A stretch of DNA of 58,556 bases. It comes from VFZP01 sp043730365. GTDB lineage: Bacteria > Acidobacteriota > Terriglobia > Bryobacterales > Bryobacteraceae. The stretch is from NCBI GenBank assembly GCA_043730365.1, contig JAYTKJ010000253.1, forward strand, positions 1 to 58,556. Direction: 5' to 3'. Made by a program: the position numbers and the translations under genes. Below are positions 50,232 to 57,118 of the stretch, one piece after another; within the stretch, counting starts at the first letter, position 1, and the number at the start of each line of letters is the position of its first letter. The notes beneath the pieces are model-generated. The model was given only the letters and a program-made list of their open reading frames with translations. It did no database searches and was not told the origin of the DNA.

Positions 50232-51122
50232 ATGCCGAATTACGCGCGATGCAAACTGTGCGAACGAGGAGGGACGATCTCTGACTCTCCGGAAGTTCGG
50301 CGGGTTCCATCGAATGTGCGCCGATTTTGCAAAGAGGAATTCACGCTATGGCGTTGCGGCAATTGTAAGTCGGTCCACTGCCTGGAGGACGTCAATCTCG
50401 CGCGGTACTACGAAGGTTATCCGCTGAACTCGCTGGAGCTCAGTCCTCCGATCCGGATGGTTTATCGAAACCGTCTGAGACAGCTGCAACAAGCAGGCTT
50501 GAAGCCCGCTCATCATATCCTCGACTACGGTTGCGGCGGAGGTTTATTCATTGACTTTTTGCGAAGCCGAGGTTTTTTAAACGCGGTCGGGTACGACTCG
50601 TTTGTGCCTCGCTATGCGGGCGCGGAACCACTTCGCGCATCGTACTATGACGGTATCGTGTCGTACGACGTGATCGAGCACGTCGAGGATCCTGTGGCAT
50701 ATATGAAAGAGCTTACGGCGTTGTCGCGACCTGACGGGATTCTTGCAATCGGGACGCCTCGAGCGGAGGGGATTGCGCTCGAACGCACGCGTGACATGGT
50801 TCTGCATCCGCCCTACCACCGCCACATCCTTTCCGAACGTGTGTTGCTGAAGCTGGGCAGCGACAATGGCCTGACAGCCGAGCGCGTCTACCGGCGATCG
50901 CTCGTGGATAGCTTGGTGCCGACTCTGAATTCGCGCTTCATCACCGGCTACATCGAAGCGAGCGGTGGCCAGTTTGATGCCGTCATGGAACGCTCTCAAC
51001 TATTCCTGGTGATAAGTTCGCCGAAGCTGTGGTTTTGGGGCCTCTTCGGCTACTTCCTGCCACGGGGAGAGAACATGGTGGTCACATTTCGGAAGGGTGG
51101 CCCAACTCAAGCGAGATTGTAG
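50232..51122 (+). CDS. Class I SAM-dependent methyltransferase with N-terminal zinc knuckles
   Basis: 296 residues. The N-terminus has two Cys pairs, C7-x2-C10 and C42-x2-C45, that probably bind one zinc. This is common in methyltransferases acting on sugars or polyketide/saccharide carriers. The SAM-binding motif I is HILDYGCGGGLFIDFL (95-110), and YDGIVSYDVIEHVEDP gives motif post-II/IV. It follows the glycosyltransferase with a GGAGG site at its 5' end, so both are cotranscribed. O-methylation of a glycosyl product is a reasonable guess only. Confidence 0.87.
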   Translation: MPNYARCKLCERGGTISDSPEVRRVPSNVRRFCKEEFTLWRCGNCKSVHCLEDVNLARYYEGYPLNSLELSPPIRMVYRNRLRQLQQAGLKPAHHILDYGCGGGLFIDFLRSRGFLNAVGYDSFVPRYAGAEPLRASYYDGIVSYDVIEHVEDPVAYMKELTALSRPDGILAIGTPRAEGIALERTRDMVLHPPYHRHILSERVLLKLGSDNGLTAERVYRRSLVDSLVPTLNSRFITGYIEASGGQFDAVMERSQLFLVISSPKLWFWGLFGYFLPRGENMVVTFRKGGPTQARL

Positions 51123-51249
51123 CCAACCGACACATCTCAATTTCTCGCTATATGAAACCAACCCGGGAGGGGTACGGAACCTGGCTCACCGCTCAATCGA
51201 CGGTTCGCAAGAGGTTGCCGTCGAGTCCGGCGTCGTGAAATGAGGTCGG
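51123..51249. other. Unassigned DNA between methyltransferase and cytochrome 3' fragment
   Basis: No conserved protein was recognised in any frame. It forms the right end of the segment that interrupts the cytochrome gene. A plus-strand frame reading ISISRYMKPTREGYGTWL was inspected as a possible transposase relic, but the evidence is too thin to call. Confidence 0.3.
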
Positions 51250-52630
51250 AGGAATCGAACGGCGGCGGGCAAGACCAACTTCTGGAACTATGCACTACCC
51301 TTGTTCGGCGCCACACTGGCGACTGACGTGGGGCTGGCCGGGTTTGCGATGCCGGGAACCAGCAACAAACCCCAGGCGATGCGGTTCGATTCGCCCTTTC
51401 GCTGGTTTGCCGCCGCAGGAGTCCCGATCACTCCGTTTGATGACGCCGGTGTCAAGAACTACTATCCGATGATGCGGCTGGTGGCGCGCAACAGCTCTGG
51501 CGCGATGCTGGCTAAGACTGACATCGTGCTGCCGGTCTCAGACGAATTGGATTGCCACACTTGCCATGCTTCCGGCTCTCCGAACTCGGCGCGGCCGTCA
51601 GCCGGCTGGAGCTTCCTGAGCGATGCCGAGCGCGACTATAAGACCAACATTGTGCGGCTCCATGATGACCGGCATCGGGGCTCCCCGGCCTATCAGAATG
51701 CACTGTTGGCGAAAGGATTCAATGCCGCCGGTCTCGAAGCTACCATTGGAGGCGGGCCGCCGATCCTGTGCGCCGGATGCCATGGATCGAACGCGCTGCC
51801 GGGCACCGGAGTGACGGGTATTTCTCCGTTGACGCGGGCGGTCCACTCGCGCCACGCGCAGGTGCTGGACCCAGTGACCAATCTGCCTCTCGATGCGGTA
51901 GAGAACCGTTCGGCCTGCTACCGGTGTCATCCTGGCTCGGAGACCAAGTGCCTGCGTGGGGCCATGGGCGCGGCCACAGCCTCCAACGGGTCTATGCTCA
52001 TGATGTCAGAGTTGTCACGGAGGGATGGCCGCGGTGGGCAATGCCTCCCGCACGGGCTGGCTGCAGCAGCCATCCTGCCAGAACTGCCACACCGGAACCG
52101 CCCTTCGGAACAACGGCCAGATTCGATACACGACGACGTTCGACGTAAACGGGCTACCGCGGACTGCTCTCGATTCCACTTTTGCCACCAACCTCAACAC
52201 ACCAGCCGCGGGGCTAGACCTCTATCGCCTCTCCAAGGGGCACGGCGGCGTCCAGTGCGAGGCTTGTCACGGATCTACCCATGCCGAGTATCCGAGTTCG
52301 CACGCCAGCGATAACGTGCAATCTATCCAATTACAAGGACACGGCGGCGTACTTGCCGAGTGCTCGGCCTGTCATGCCAAAGAGCCGTCTACAATTGCCG
52401 GCGGCCCGCATGGAATGCATGCCATTGGCCAGAACTGGGTCAGCCGTCACGGCGACGCCGCCGAACGTGGGGGAGCGGCTCAGTGCCGCGCCTGCCATGG
52501 CTACCGCGGTACGGTTCTTTCGCGCGTTCAGGCTGCCCGCGTGTTTAACGCCGGCGACTTCGGCACCCGGCAGTTTGCCAAGGGCGCGGTCATCGGCTGC
52601 TATAGCTGCCATCGCGGGCCGAATCCTTAG
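51250..52630 (+). pseudogene. 3' part of the nonahaem c-type cytochrome gene, frameshifted
   Basis: In the first frame, from about 51250, the sequence TAAGKTNFWNYALPLFG begins the body and carries three haem sites: CHTCH, CAGCH and CYRCH. Near 51995-52005, at LMMSEL, the frame is lost. The next frame restores CQSCH at once and continues through CQNCH, CEACH, CSACH, CRACH and CYSCH to a stop at 52630. Nine CxxCH motifs are thus present over two frames. A +1 or -2 change at atgctcatgatgtcag explains the break. An intact protein would be a periplasmic or outer-surface electron carrier. With the N-terminal split at 48820, the gene is doubly inactivated. Confidence 0.78.
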
Positions 52631-52635
52631 CGGAT

Positions 52636-53195
52636 TCAGGCTCTGCCGATTTTCTTGAGAAGGGCCTGGCGGGCACGATGCAGCCAGGCTCTCACCACAT
52701 CCTCGCTGACCGCCAGTGCCGCGGCTGTTTCCTCTGTTGACAGTTCTTCCACACAACGAAGCAATACTACCGTCCGGTAGTTTTCAGGCAATGACCCAAT
52801 CGCGGTGTGGATTGACTCAGCCAATTCAGCGCGGACTAAGGCGATTTCAGGTTCCAGCATCCTTGGCGCCCTACCGGGTCCCCAGCCTCCCCTTCCTCCA
52901 ATGTCTCGGCGCACTCCCGGCGGCGTTTCGCCAAACAAACGTTGCGCGCGATCCGGAAGAACCATGCGTGGACGCGATCCGCATCCCGGAGCCCAGGGAA
53001 TTTTTGGTAAGCCAGCCACAGCGTTTCCTGGACCACGTCTTCGGCGTCCTCCCGCTGGCTGCAGAGCAAAATACTGTATCCCAGGAGGCGCGTGCCTACT
53101 GAGGCCGCGAACTCATCGAAAAATTCTGCCTCGCCTCGGCCTATCCTGCGAGCCAATTCGATCTCACGATTCCTTTGCTCTGGGCGAGCCTTCAT
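52636..53195 (-). pseudogene. ECF RNA polymerase sigma factor, frameshifted
   Basis: The N-terminal part (MKARPEQRNREIELARRIGRG from 53195) has sigma region 2: FFDEFAASVGTRLLGYSILL and REDAEDVVQETLWLAYQKFPGLRD, ending RIARNVCLAKRRREC. The C-terminal part, in the next frame, has region 4: IGSLPENYRTVVLLRCVEELSTEETAAALAVSEDVVRAWLHRARQALLKKIG. The frames must be joined between about 52900 and 52870, where the minus strand has two runs of four G. One missing base, a programmed -1 shift or a sequencing error would all fit. Without joining, region 4 could not follow region 2, so promoter recognition would be lost. The ATG at 53195 is directly preceded by GGGAG. Confidence 0.75.
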
Positions 53196-53300
53196 ACTCC
53201 CTTTCAGATGCAACGGGCGAAAATTGGTGACGTGTCTGTAGGCGTGCCAACGGTGCACCCGCGAATGTCCCGGTATAGTCCCAGAACTAGAGTTTGGTCC

Positions 53301-53329
53301 TTGACGGGTTTGGGGTGATCAGTGATACT
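53301..53329 (+). promoter_or_regulatory. Distal promoter of the PEP-CTERM gene
   Basis: TTGACG, 17-nt spacer and GATACT. Transcription from here would give a leader of about 235 nt. Arms of an 8-bp inverted repeat (CCAGAACT at 53281-53288, AGTTCTGG at 53348-53355) flank the promoter and may be operator half-sites. Confidence 0.5.
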
Positions 53330-53370
53330 AGTGCCTGAGAGTAGTCCAGTTCTGGAGCTTAGGTTTAGAT

Positions 53371-53453
53371 TCCCGTCCGAAACGACGGGATTTGGGCAGT
53401 GTCAGCTTGAAAGCATTGCTCCAATAGGTGTAGTGCCAGCCCCATTTGGGGGC
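53371..53453 (+). promoter_or_regulatory. Three consecutive hairpins in the long leader
   Basis: Stem 1 is TCCCGTC/GACGGGA (53371-53377 with 53384-53390). Stem 2 pairs the GGGCAGTG region near 53395 with CATTGCTCC near 53414-53422, with a bulge. Stem 3 is GCCCC/GGGGC (53439-53443 with 53449-53453). The leader resembles no riboswitch I know. Confidence 0.35.
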
Positions 53454-53502
53454 AGGGCGAAAGGGACCGAGTGGATCTAGTAGATTAGTCCTGGGTCCTG
53501 TG

Positions 53503-53532
53503 TTGACAAACCTGAGCAAATTGTACTACGCT
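53503..53532 (+). promoter_or_regulatory. Proximal promoter of the PEP-CTERM gene
   Basis: TTGACA, 18-nt spacer and TACGCT. The expected leader is about 35 nt and includes the TGGAGG Shine-Dalgarno located 10 nt before ATG 53573. Confidence 0.5.
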
Positions 53533-53572
53533 AGAAGTCGTAGGAGTAGCTGTTCCTGGAGGACGGTACGAA

Positions 53573-54472
53573 ATGGCAAAGAACAAAAACATAGTACTAA
53601 TTTCATTTTTGGCATTAGGCGCAGCGAGCGCGGGCGCGACCGACGTGTGGTGGAACAATTCAAATCCCTTATCTGATGTTCTCAACAGTTCGGCTAGCAG
53701 CTACCAAGTCGCCTCAACGGGCACGGCGCAATCCTGGTGGAATACATCTGCCATCACAGCCTCGCCTGCGGCGAGCGGTGGCGCTTCCAGTTGGTATTCG
53801 TCTTCGAATTGGGCGGCAGCCGCAGCGCCTACAACGCCGGTTGTGGCGGATGATCTCTACCGTAGCTACCTTTACCCAAGCAGCAGCAGCGGAACTGCGA
53901 CGGCCAGCAGTAGCTCCACAAGTTGGTGGAACTCCTACGGGAGCGACAGCAGCGCGGCCACGACGGCCCAGGGTGCTACTTCATCTTGGAGCTCCTGGTA
54001 TTCTTCGAGCAACAGCTCGGGTGCCTCCTCGGCGGCGGGTGGAGTTGCCACGAGTTGGTGGAATACCGGCGCGAGCTGGAATAACGTGTCCTCCAGCGCG
54101 GGGCAGAGCTCAGGCGGCGGTTGGTGGAATTCATGGGGCGGCAACGGCGGCGGCGGGTCGGTCAATAGTGATTCGACGGCCTGCAACATGGTTTCGAGCT
54201 GGGCCAGTCCAGGTACAAGCTGGTACAACAGTTGGGCCAGTCCTTCTGCGGCTGCGGCACCGGCGAGTTCCTCGGCCACCTGCAATTCCGCGCAGTCTTC
54301 GACAATCAACAATCTAGCTGGGACGACCAATCTCGTGCCCACCAACGCTCCAATCGGCGGCAGCGAAGTCACGATTGACGACTTTACGGTTCCTGAGCCG
54401 CAGACATGGATGATGATGGTTGGCGGGCTGGCAATGATTCAATTTGCCCGTCGCAAGCGGAAATCCGCGTAG
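53573..54472 (+). CDS. Trp/Ser/Asn-repeat PEP-CTERM protein
   Basis: 299 residues. A signal peptide (about 1-22) and a C-terminal PEP-CTERM sorting signal are clear: VPEP at 273-276, a hydrophobic stretch WMMMVGGLAMIQFA, and the basic tail RRKRKSA. This predicts processing by exosortase and surface delivery. In between, the motif [S/G]-W-[W/Y]-[N/S]-[S/T/N] recurs about every 20-40 residues: W26W27N, W55W56N, W74Y, W118W119N, W142Y, W162W163N, W184W185N and W217Y. The body is otherwise Ser/Ala/Gly-rich, with 20 Trp in all and two Cys (204 and about 248). I know no family with this repeat. A matrix, adhesion or aromatic-stacking role is only a guess. A strong terminator follows. Confidence 0.82.
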   Translation: MAKNKNIVLISFLALGAASAGATDVWWNNSNPLSDVLNSSASSYQVASTGTAQSWWNTSAITASPAASGGASSWYSSSNWAAAAAPTTPVVADDLYRSYLYPSSSSGTATASSSSTSWWNSYGSDSSAATTAQGATSSWSSWYSSSNSSGASSAAGGVATSWWNTGASWNNVSSSAGQSSGGGWWNSWGGNGGGGSVNSDSTACNMVSSWASPGTSWYNSWASPSAAAAPASSSATCNSAQSSTINNLAGTTNLVPTNAPIGGSEVTIDDFTVPEPQTWMMMVGGLAMIQFARRKRKSA

Positions 54473-54498
54473 TCAAGCCTTCTAGGTATTAGTTTGAA

Positions 54499-54530
54499 AA
54501 AGAGGTGGCTGAGGCCGCCTCTTTTTTTTT
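54499..54530 (+). terminator. Strong rho-independent terminator after the PEP-CTERM gene
   Basis: AAAGAGGTGGC (54499-54509) and GCCGCCTCTTT (54514-54524) form an 11-bp stem with one G-U pair and a TGAG loop, followed by an unbroken run of T to 54530. Confidence 0.92.
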
Positions 54531-54604
54531 GACTGGCACGGTGAGACCTTGCCCAACGAATGTGGCCGTAGCCGTTTTAGCTTGCTACAATGGGACGGGT
54601 TTCC

Positions 54605-54681
54605 GGGCGCGTAGCTCAGCTGGTTAGAGCGCCTGCTTCACACGCAGGAGGTCCACGGTTCGAGTCCGTGCGCGCCCACCA
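54605..54681 (+). tRNA. tRNA-Val (anticodon CAC)
   Basis: A 77-nt cloverleaf: acceptor GGGCGCG/CGCGCCC, D-arm GCTC/GAGC, anticodon stem CCTGC/GCAGG with loop TTCACAC (anticodon CAC), and T-arm CACGG-TTCGAGT-CCGTG. The 3' CCA is encoded. It reads GTG codons. A tyrosine-recombinase remnant begins 50 bp downstream, consistent with past use of this tRNA as an attachment site. Confidence 0.96.
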
Positions 54682-54731
54682 TTAAAAAACGAAAGACATT
54701 CGGGTTTCATGCCTTGCTGTCTTTCGCAGCG

Positions 54732-54861
54732 TTAATGAGTCAGGCGCATCTTGCGATCCAGCGCTTCCACGACATCCCTGACGCTCATCGGAATCGGCTT
54801 CGTGTATATAATTCGCGGTAGTGTTCACGTTGGAGAGCCGCAGCTGCGCCTGGGCGTTCTT
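54732..54861 (-). pseudogene. Remnant of a tyrosine recombinase (integrase) C-terminus beside tRNA-Val
   Basis: On the minus strand KNAQAQLRLSNVNTTANYIHEADSDER reads in one frame from 54861, bounded upstream by a TGA. It matches the last box of phage-type integrases, where AQAQLRHS-x-TT-x-YxH contains the Tyr nucleophile (here in NYIH). A frameshift follows, and the next frame gives VVEALDRKMRLTH and a TAA at 54732-54734, a normal integrase ending. The rest of the enzyme, including the R-H-R residues, is not found upstream. The remnant is too short for activity but marks a lost integrated element. Confidence 0.62.
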
Positions 54862-55048
54862 TCAGGTCACCCCCGGTGTTGCAGCTGAGGGAGGTGCAAA
54901 CTTAAAGTCGCCGCGGCCGTCGCCAGGCCCTCTACATAAGCCGCGAAGCGCTTCACTTGTGGGCCTGGCGCAGACAGGCGTGTTCCCACAAAACAATTCT
55001 ACCACGAAATGTTCTTTTTATGACCCAGCAGTATTAGTTGGTGAGCAC
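54862..55048. other. Unassigned DNA between integrase remnant and M56 gene
   Basis: No conserved protein was recognised in any frame; stops are frequent. It could be decayed remains of the same integrated element. Confidence 0.35.
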
Positions 55049-56647
55049 TTACTCCGCCACCGGCTTGGCCCGGCCATCCTTGATAGCCTGCTCGATTAGT
55101 TTCCGCACGCCTTCATCCGCCTTCGCCGAAGCCTCTGCCTGCTTTTTGCCAAGCTGTGCCTGCCGTTCGCCCAAGCGGCCCTGCTCATCTCCGAGCTTGC
55201 CCTGCTCCTCGCCAAGTTTGCCTTGCGAATGGCCGGCGTGCTCCTGCAACTGGGCCAACTGCTCCTGCAGTTCTCCCAGGCGATTCTGCATGTCTCCGAG
55301 TTCCTCCTGCGTCAGAGTCTTCTTGCGGGCCGTGGTGCGGATCTTGTCCATCTGCGCCGCCACCTTGGCATCGAGATCGCGGGTCTCCACCGTGACCCCG
55401 GCTTGCCGCTCACCGAGCTCGGCTTGCTCGGCTCCCAATTTCGCTTGATGCGATCCCAGCTCCGCCTGCTCGCGCCCAAAGTGCTCTACGGGAGCATAGA
55501 GACTCTTGATTTCGGCCAGCGTCTTCGGATCGGTGATCCGGTAGCGTTTGCCATTGCGCTCATAGTCGAGACGGCCCGGCCTCAGTTCAATACTCTCGCT
55601 GTCGCCGTTGTGGCGATGGCGCCACGTGGTAGTGGTGGTTCCATCACGCGGAGGCGCGGGAGGCGCGGGCGGAGCCGGCGGCGCGGCAGCTGCTGGCGGA
55701 GGTGGAGGCGCAGGCGGCGGAGGTGGAGCCTGCGCCAGCGACACTGCCGACGCGCCCCAAAGCGCTACGCCGGTGAAGAGCGCGATCGCCGCCATCGAAC
55801 CAGCGCCCGTGCCGCGCGACAACCGCCGGCCTTCTTCAAGAATCCGGTCAATGCGTCCCGCCGCCGCCGAGCCTTGCCTCGCCATCGGCACGGCCATCGA
55901 GGCCAGGCGCGGCTTGCCCAGGAAGCTGAACAACACCTCGGCGTAGTAAGTGGAATCATTCATCGCCAGCAGCACTTGGTCATCGCTGGCTTGCTCGGCG
56001 AGCACGGCCACCTTCCGGCGCAACCACCAGGCCAGGGGGCTGAACCAGTACATCGCTTCGTGAAGCGCCGCCAGGGTCTGCACCAGGAAGTCCGCCCGCT
56101 CAATGTGCGCGCGCTCATGCAACACCACCGCCTCCAACTTACGCGGCTCCCAACTACGCCACGCCGCCGCGGGCAGTACGACGAACGGCCGCAGCCAACC
56201 AAACGTCATCGGCACGTCGATCGCTTCGGACTCCCGCATTTCCACCGGCGCCGCCAACTCCACCAGCTTGCTCCGGCGCCGCAATCGCCAGCCCCACGCC
56301 AGCGCGAACCCAATCCGTGCTACGCCGAAGGCTGCGCCGGCCAAGTAGATCGCCAGCAGCCAATCGATGGGCGATGGCGACGGGGCATTGGATGTTGGCG
56401 AGATCGCGGCGCGGAAGGGCACGACCGGCGCCGAAACTTCGGACGCCACGGCCTCGCGCCAATAGACCGGTGGCACGAACCACACCGCCAGCGGCATCAA
56501 CAGCGACGCCACGATCACCGCGCTCCAGACCGCGCCCCGCACTGATGCATCGCGTACCCGCAGCGCCGCCATCGCCACCCCAGCCACGCCGGCGAGCACC
56601 GCCGCCCGCAAAGCGGACTCAGCCATCAACATCGTGAATTCGCTCAT
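55049..56647 (-). CDS. M56-family (BlaR1-like) membrane metallopeptidase with coiled repeats
   Basis: 532 residues. N-terminal membrane helices (about 10-60 and 95-120) surround the peptidase site HERAH (187-191) with the family segment HEAMYWFSPLAWWLRR and the distal EQASDDQVL. A further helix (about 284-308) is followed by a Pro-rich stretch (308-333). Unlike BlaR1 there is no penicillin-binding sensor. Instead a 7-residue repeat, QxxLGxx, runs in two blocks (about 404-425 and 485-510), probably a coiled coil. The start overlaps the BlaI stop codon (56644-56647). The repeats suggest a mechanical or protein ligand as signal. Confidence 0.87.
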   Translation of the reverse strand: MSEFTMLMAESALRAAVLAGVAGVAMAALRVRDASVRGAVWSAVIVASLLMPLAVWFVPPVYWREAVASEVSAPVVPFRAAISPTSNAPSPSPIDWLLAIYLAGAAFGVARIGFALAWGWRLRRRSKLVELAAPVEMRESEAIDVPMTFGWLRPFVVLPAAAWRSWEPRKLEAVVLHERAHIERADFLVQTLAALHEAMYWFSPLAWWLRRKVAVLAEQASDDQVLLAMNDSTYYAEVLFSFLGKPRLASMAVPMARQGSAAAGRIDRILEEGRRLSRGTGAGSMAAIALFTGVALWGASAVSLAQAPPPPPAPPPPPAAAAPPAPPAPPAPPRDGTTTTTWRHRHNGDSESIELRPGRLDYERNGKRYRITDPKTLAEIKSLYAPVEHFGREQAELGSHQAKLGAEQAELGERQAGVTVETRDLDAKVAAQMDKIRTTARKKTLTQEELGDMQNRLGELQEQLAQLQEHAGHSQGKLGEEQGKLGDEQGRLGERQAQLGKKQAEASAKADEGVRKLIEQAIKDGRAKPVAE

Positions 56648-57045
56648 CGTCCTACTCCCTTCGCTTTCGCTTGTCCGATCTTCTTCGCCAACCGCTCCAG
56701 CTCTTTGCGGTCCACTACATCGCCATCCACCAGACCTACTAGTAGCTGCTCCATCGAGCCGCCGCAGAACCGATTCAAAATACCTTGGACGGCCCGCGCC
56801 GCCACTTGGTTAGGCCGCTCGGCCGCTTCATAGAGAAACGTGCGCCCGTCCACGGCGTGCCGGACGAAGTTCTTCTCCTCCAGCCGCCGCAGCACCGTGC
56901 GCACCGTAGAATCTTTCAGTGGCCGGCCCAAGCCTTCCCGGCATTGCTCGGCTGTCACCGGGCCGCGCTCCCATACGAGCCGCAGAATTTCGTGCTCGAG
57001 TTCGCCCAGATCGGGGGGCGTTGTTTCTTCAAAATTTTGCCGCAT
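56644..57045 (-). CDS. BlaI/MecI/CopY-family transcriptional repressor
   Basis: 133 residues. The winged helix is typical (LGELEHEILRLVWERGPVTAEQCREGLGRPLKDSTVRTVLRRLEEKNFVRHAVDGRTFLYEA). A C-terminal dimerisation helix follows (RAVQGILNRFCGGSMEQLLVGLVD). In known systems the partner M56 protein senses a signal and leads to BlaI cleavage and derepression. ATG 57045 fits the family start; an extension to 57120 would include residues not seen in BlaI. Two TACA-N3-TGTA dyads lie immediately upstream, so autoregulation is likely. Confidence 0.93.
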   Translation of the reverse strand: MRQNFEETTPPDLGELEHEILRLVWERGPVTAEQCREGLGRPLKDSTVRTVLRRLEEKNFVRHAVDGRTFLYEAAERPNQVAARAVQGILNRFCGGSMEQLLVGLVDGDVVDRKELERLAKKIGQAKAKGVGR

Positions 57046-57053
57046 AGTAATGT

Positions 57054-57064
57054 TACAGACTGTA
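57054..57064. promoter_or_regulatory. BlaI operator 1 (TACA-GAC-TGTA)
   Basis: A dyad of the TACA/TGTA type recognised by BlaI and MecI, 8 nt upstream of the BlaI ATG. Staphylococcal sites have a 2-nt spacer; this one has 3. Confidence 0.6.
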
Positions 57065-57068
57065 CTGT

Positions 57069-57079
57069 TACATGTTGTA
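57069..57079. promoter_or_regulatory. BlaI operator 2 (TACA-TGT-TGTA)
   Basis: A second TACA-N3-TGTA dyad, centred 15 bp from the first. It also lies 40 bp before the divergent MDR oxidoreductase start, so repression of that gene is possible. Confidence 0.6.
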
Positions 57080-57118
57080 GCATACGCCGCGCCGCCGCGC
57101 AAGCGAAAATAACAGGGC

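Larger units (their letters stand above)
48821..51250 (+). mobile_element. Foreign segment inside the cytochrome gene, no transposase seen
   Basis: The two halves of a nonahaem cytochrome gene (48632-48820 and about 51250-52630) are separated by this segment. It carries a glycosyltransferase and a methyltransferase in the same direction, with leader-like DNA before (48878-48995) and unassigned DNA after (51123-51250). An 8-bp imperfect terminal inverted repeat (CGATTTCT at 48816-48823, AGGAATCG at 51250-51257) may mark its ends, but no target-site duplication or transposase gene is visible. It is called mobile only because it splits another gene. Confidence 0.55.

Noticed and set aside
51123..51249. 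Transposase or integrase relic at the right end of the cargo segment
   Set aside because: Only a short ISISRYMKPTREG-like stretch was suggestive; no catalytic motif or second frame supports it.
55223..56545. 440-residue plus-strand frame opposite the M56 gene
   Set aside because: It is antisense to a clear M56 peptidase; the translation is Arg/His/Gln-rich low complexity from G+C-biased codons.
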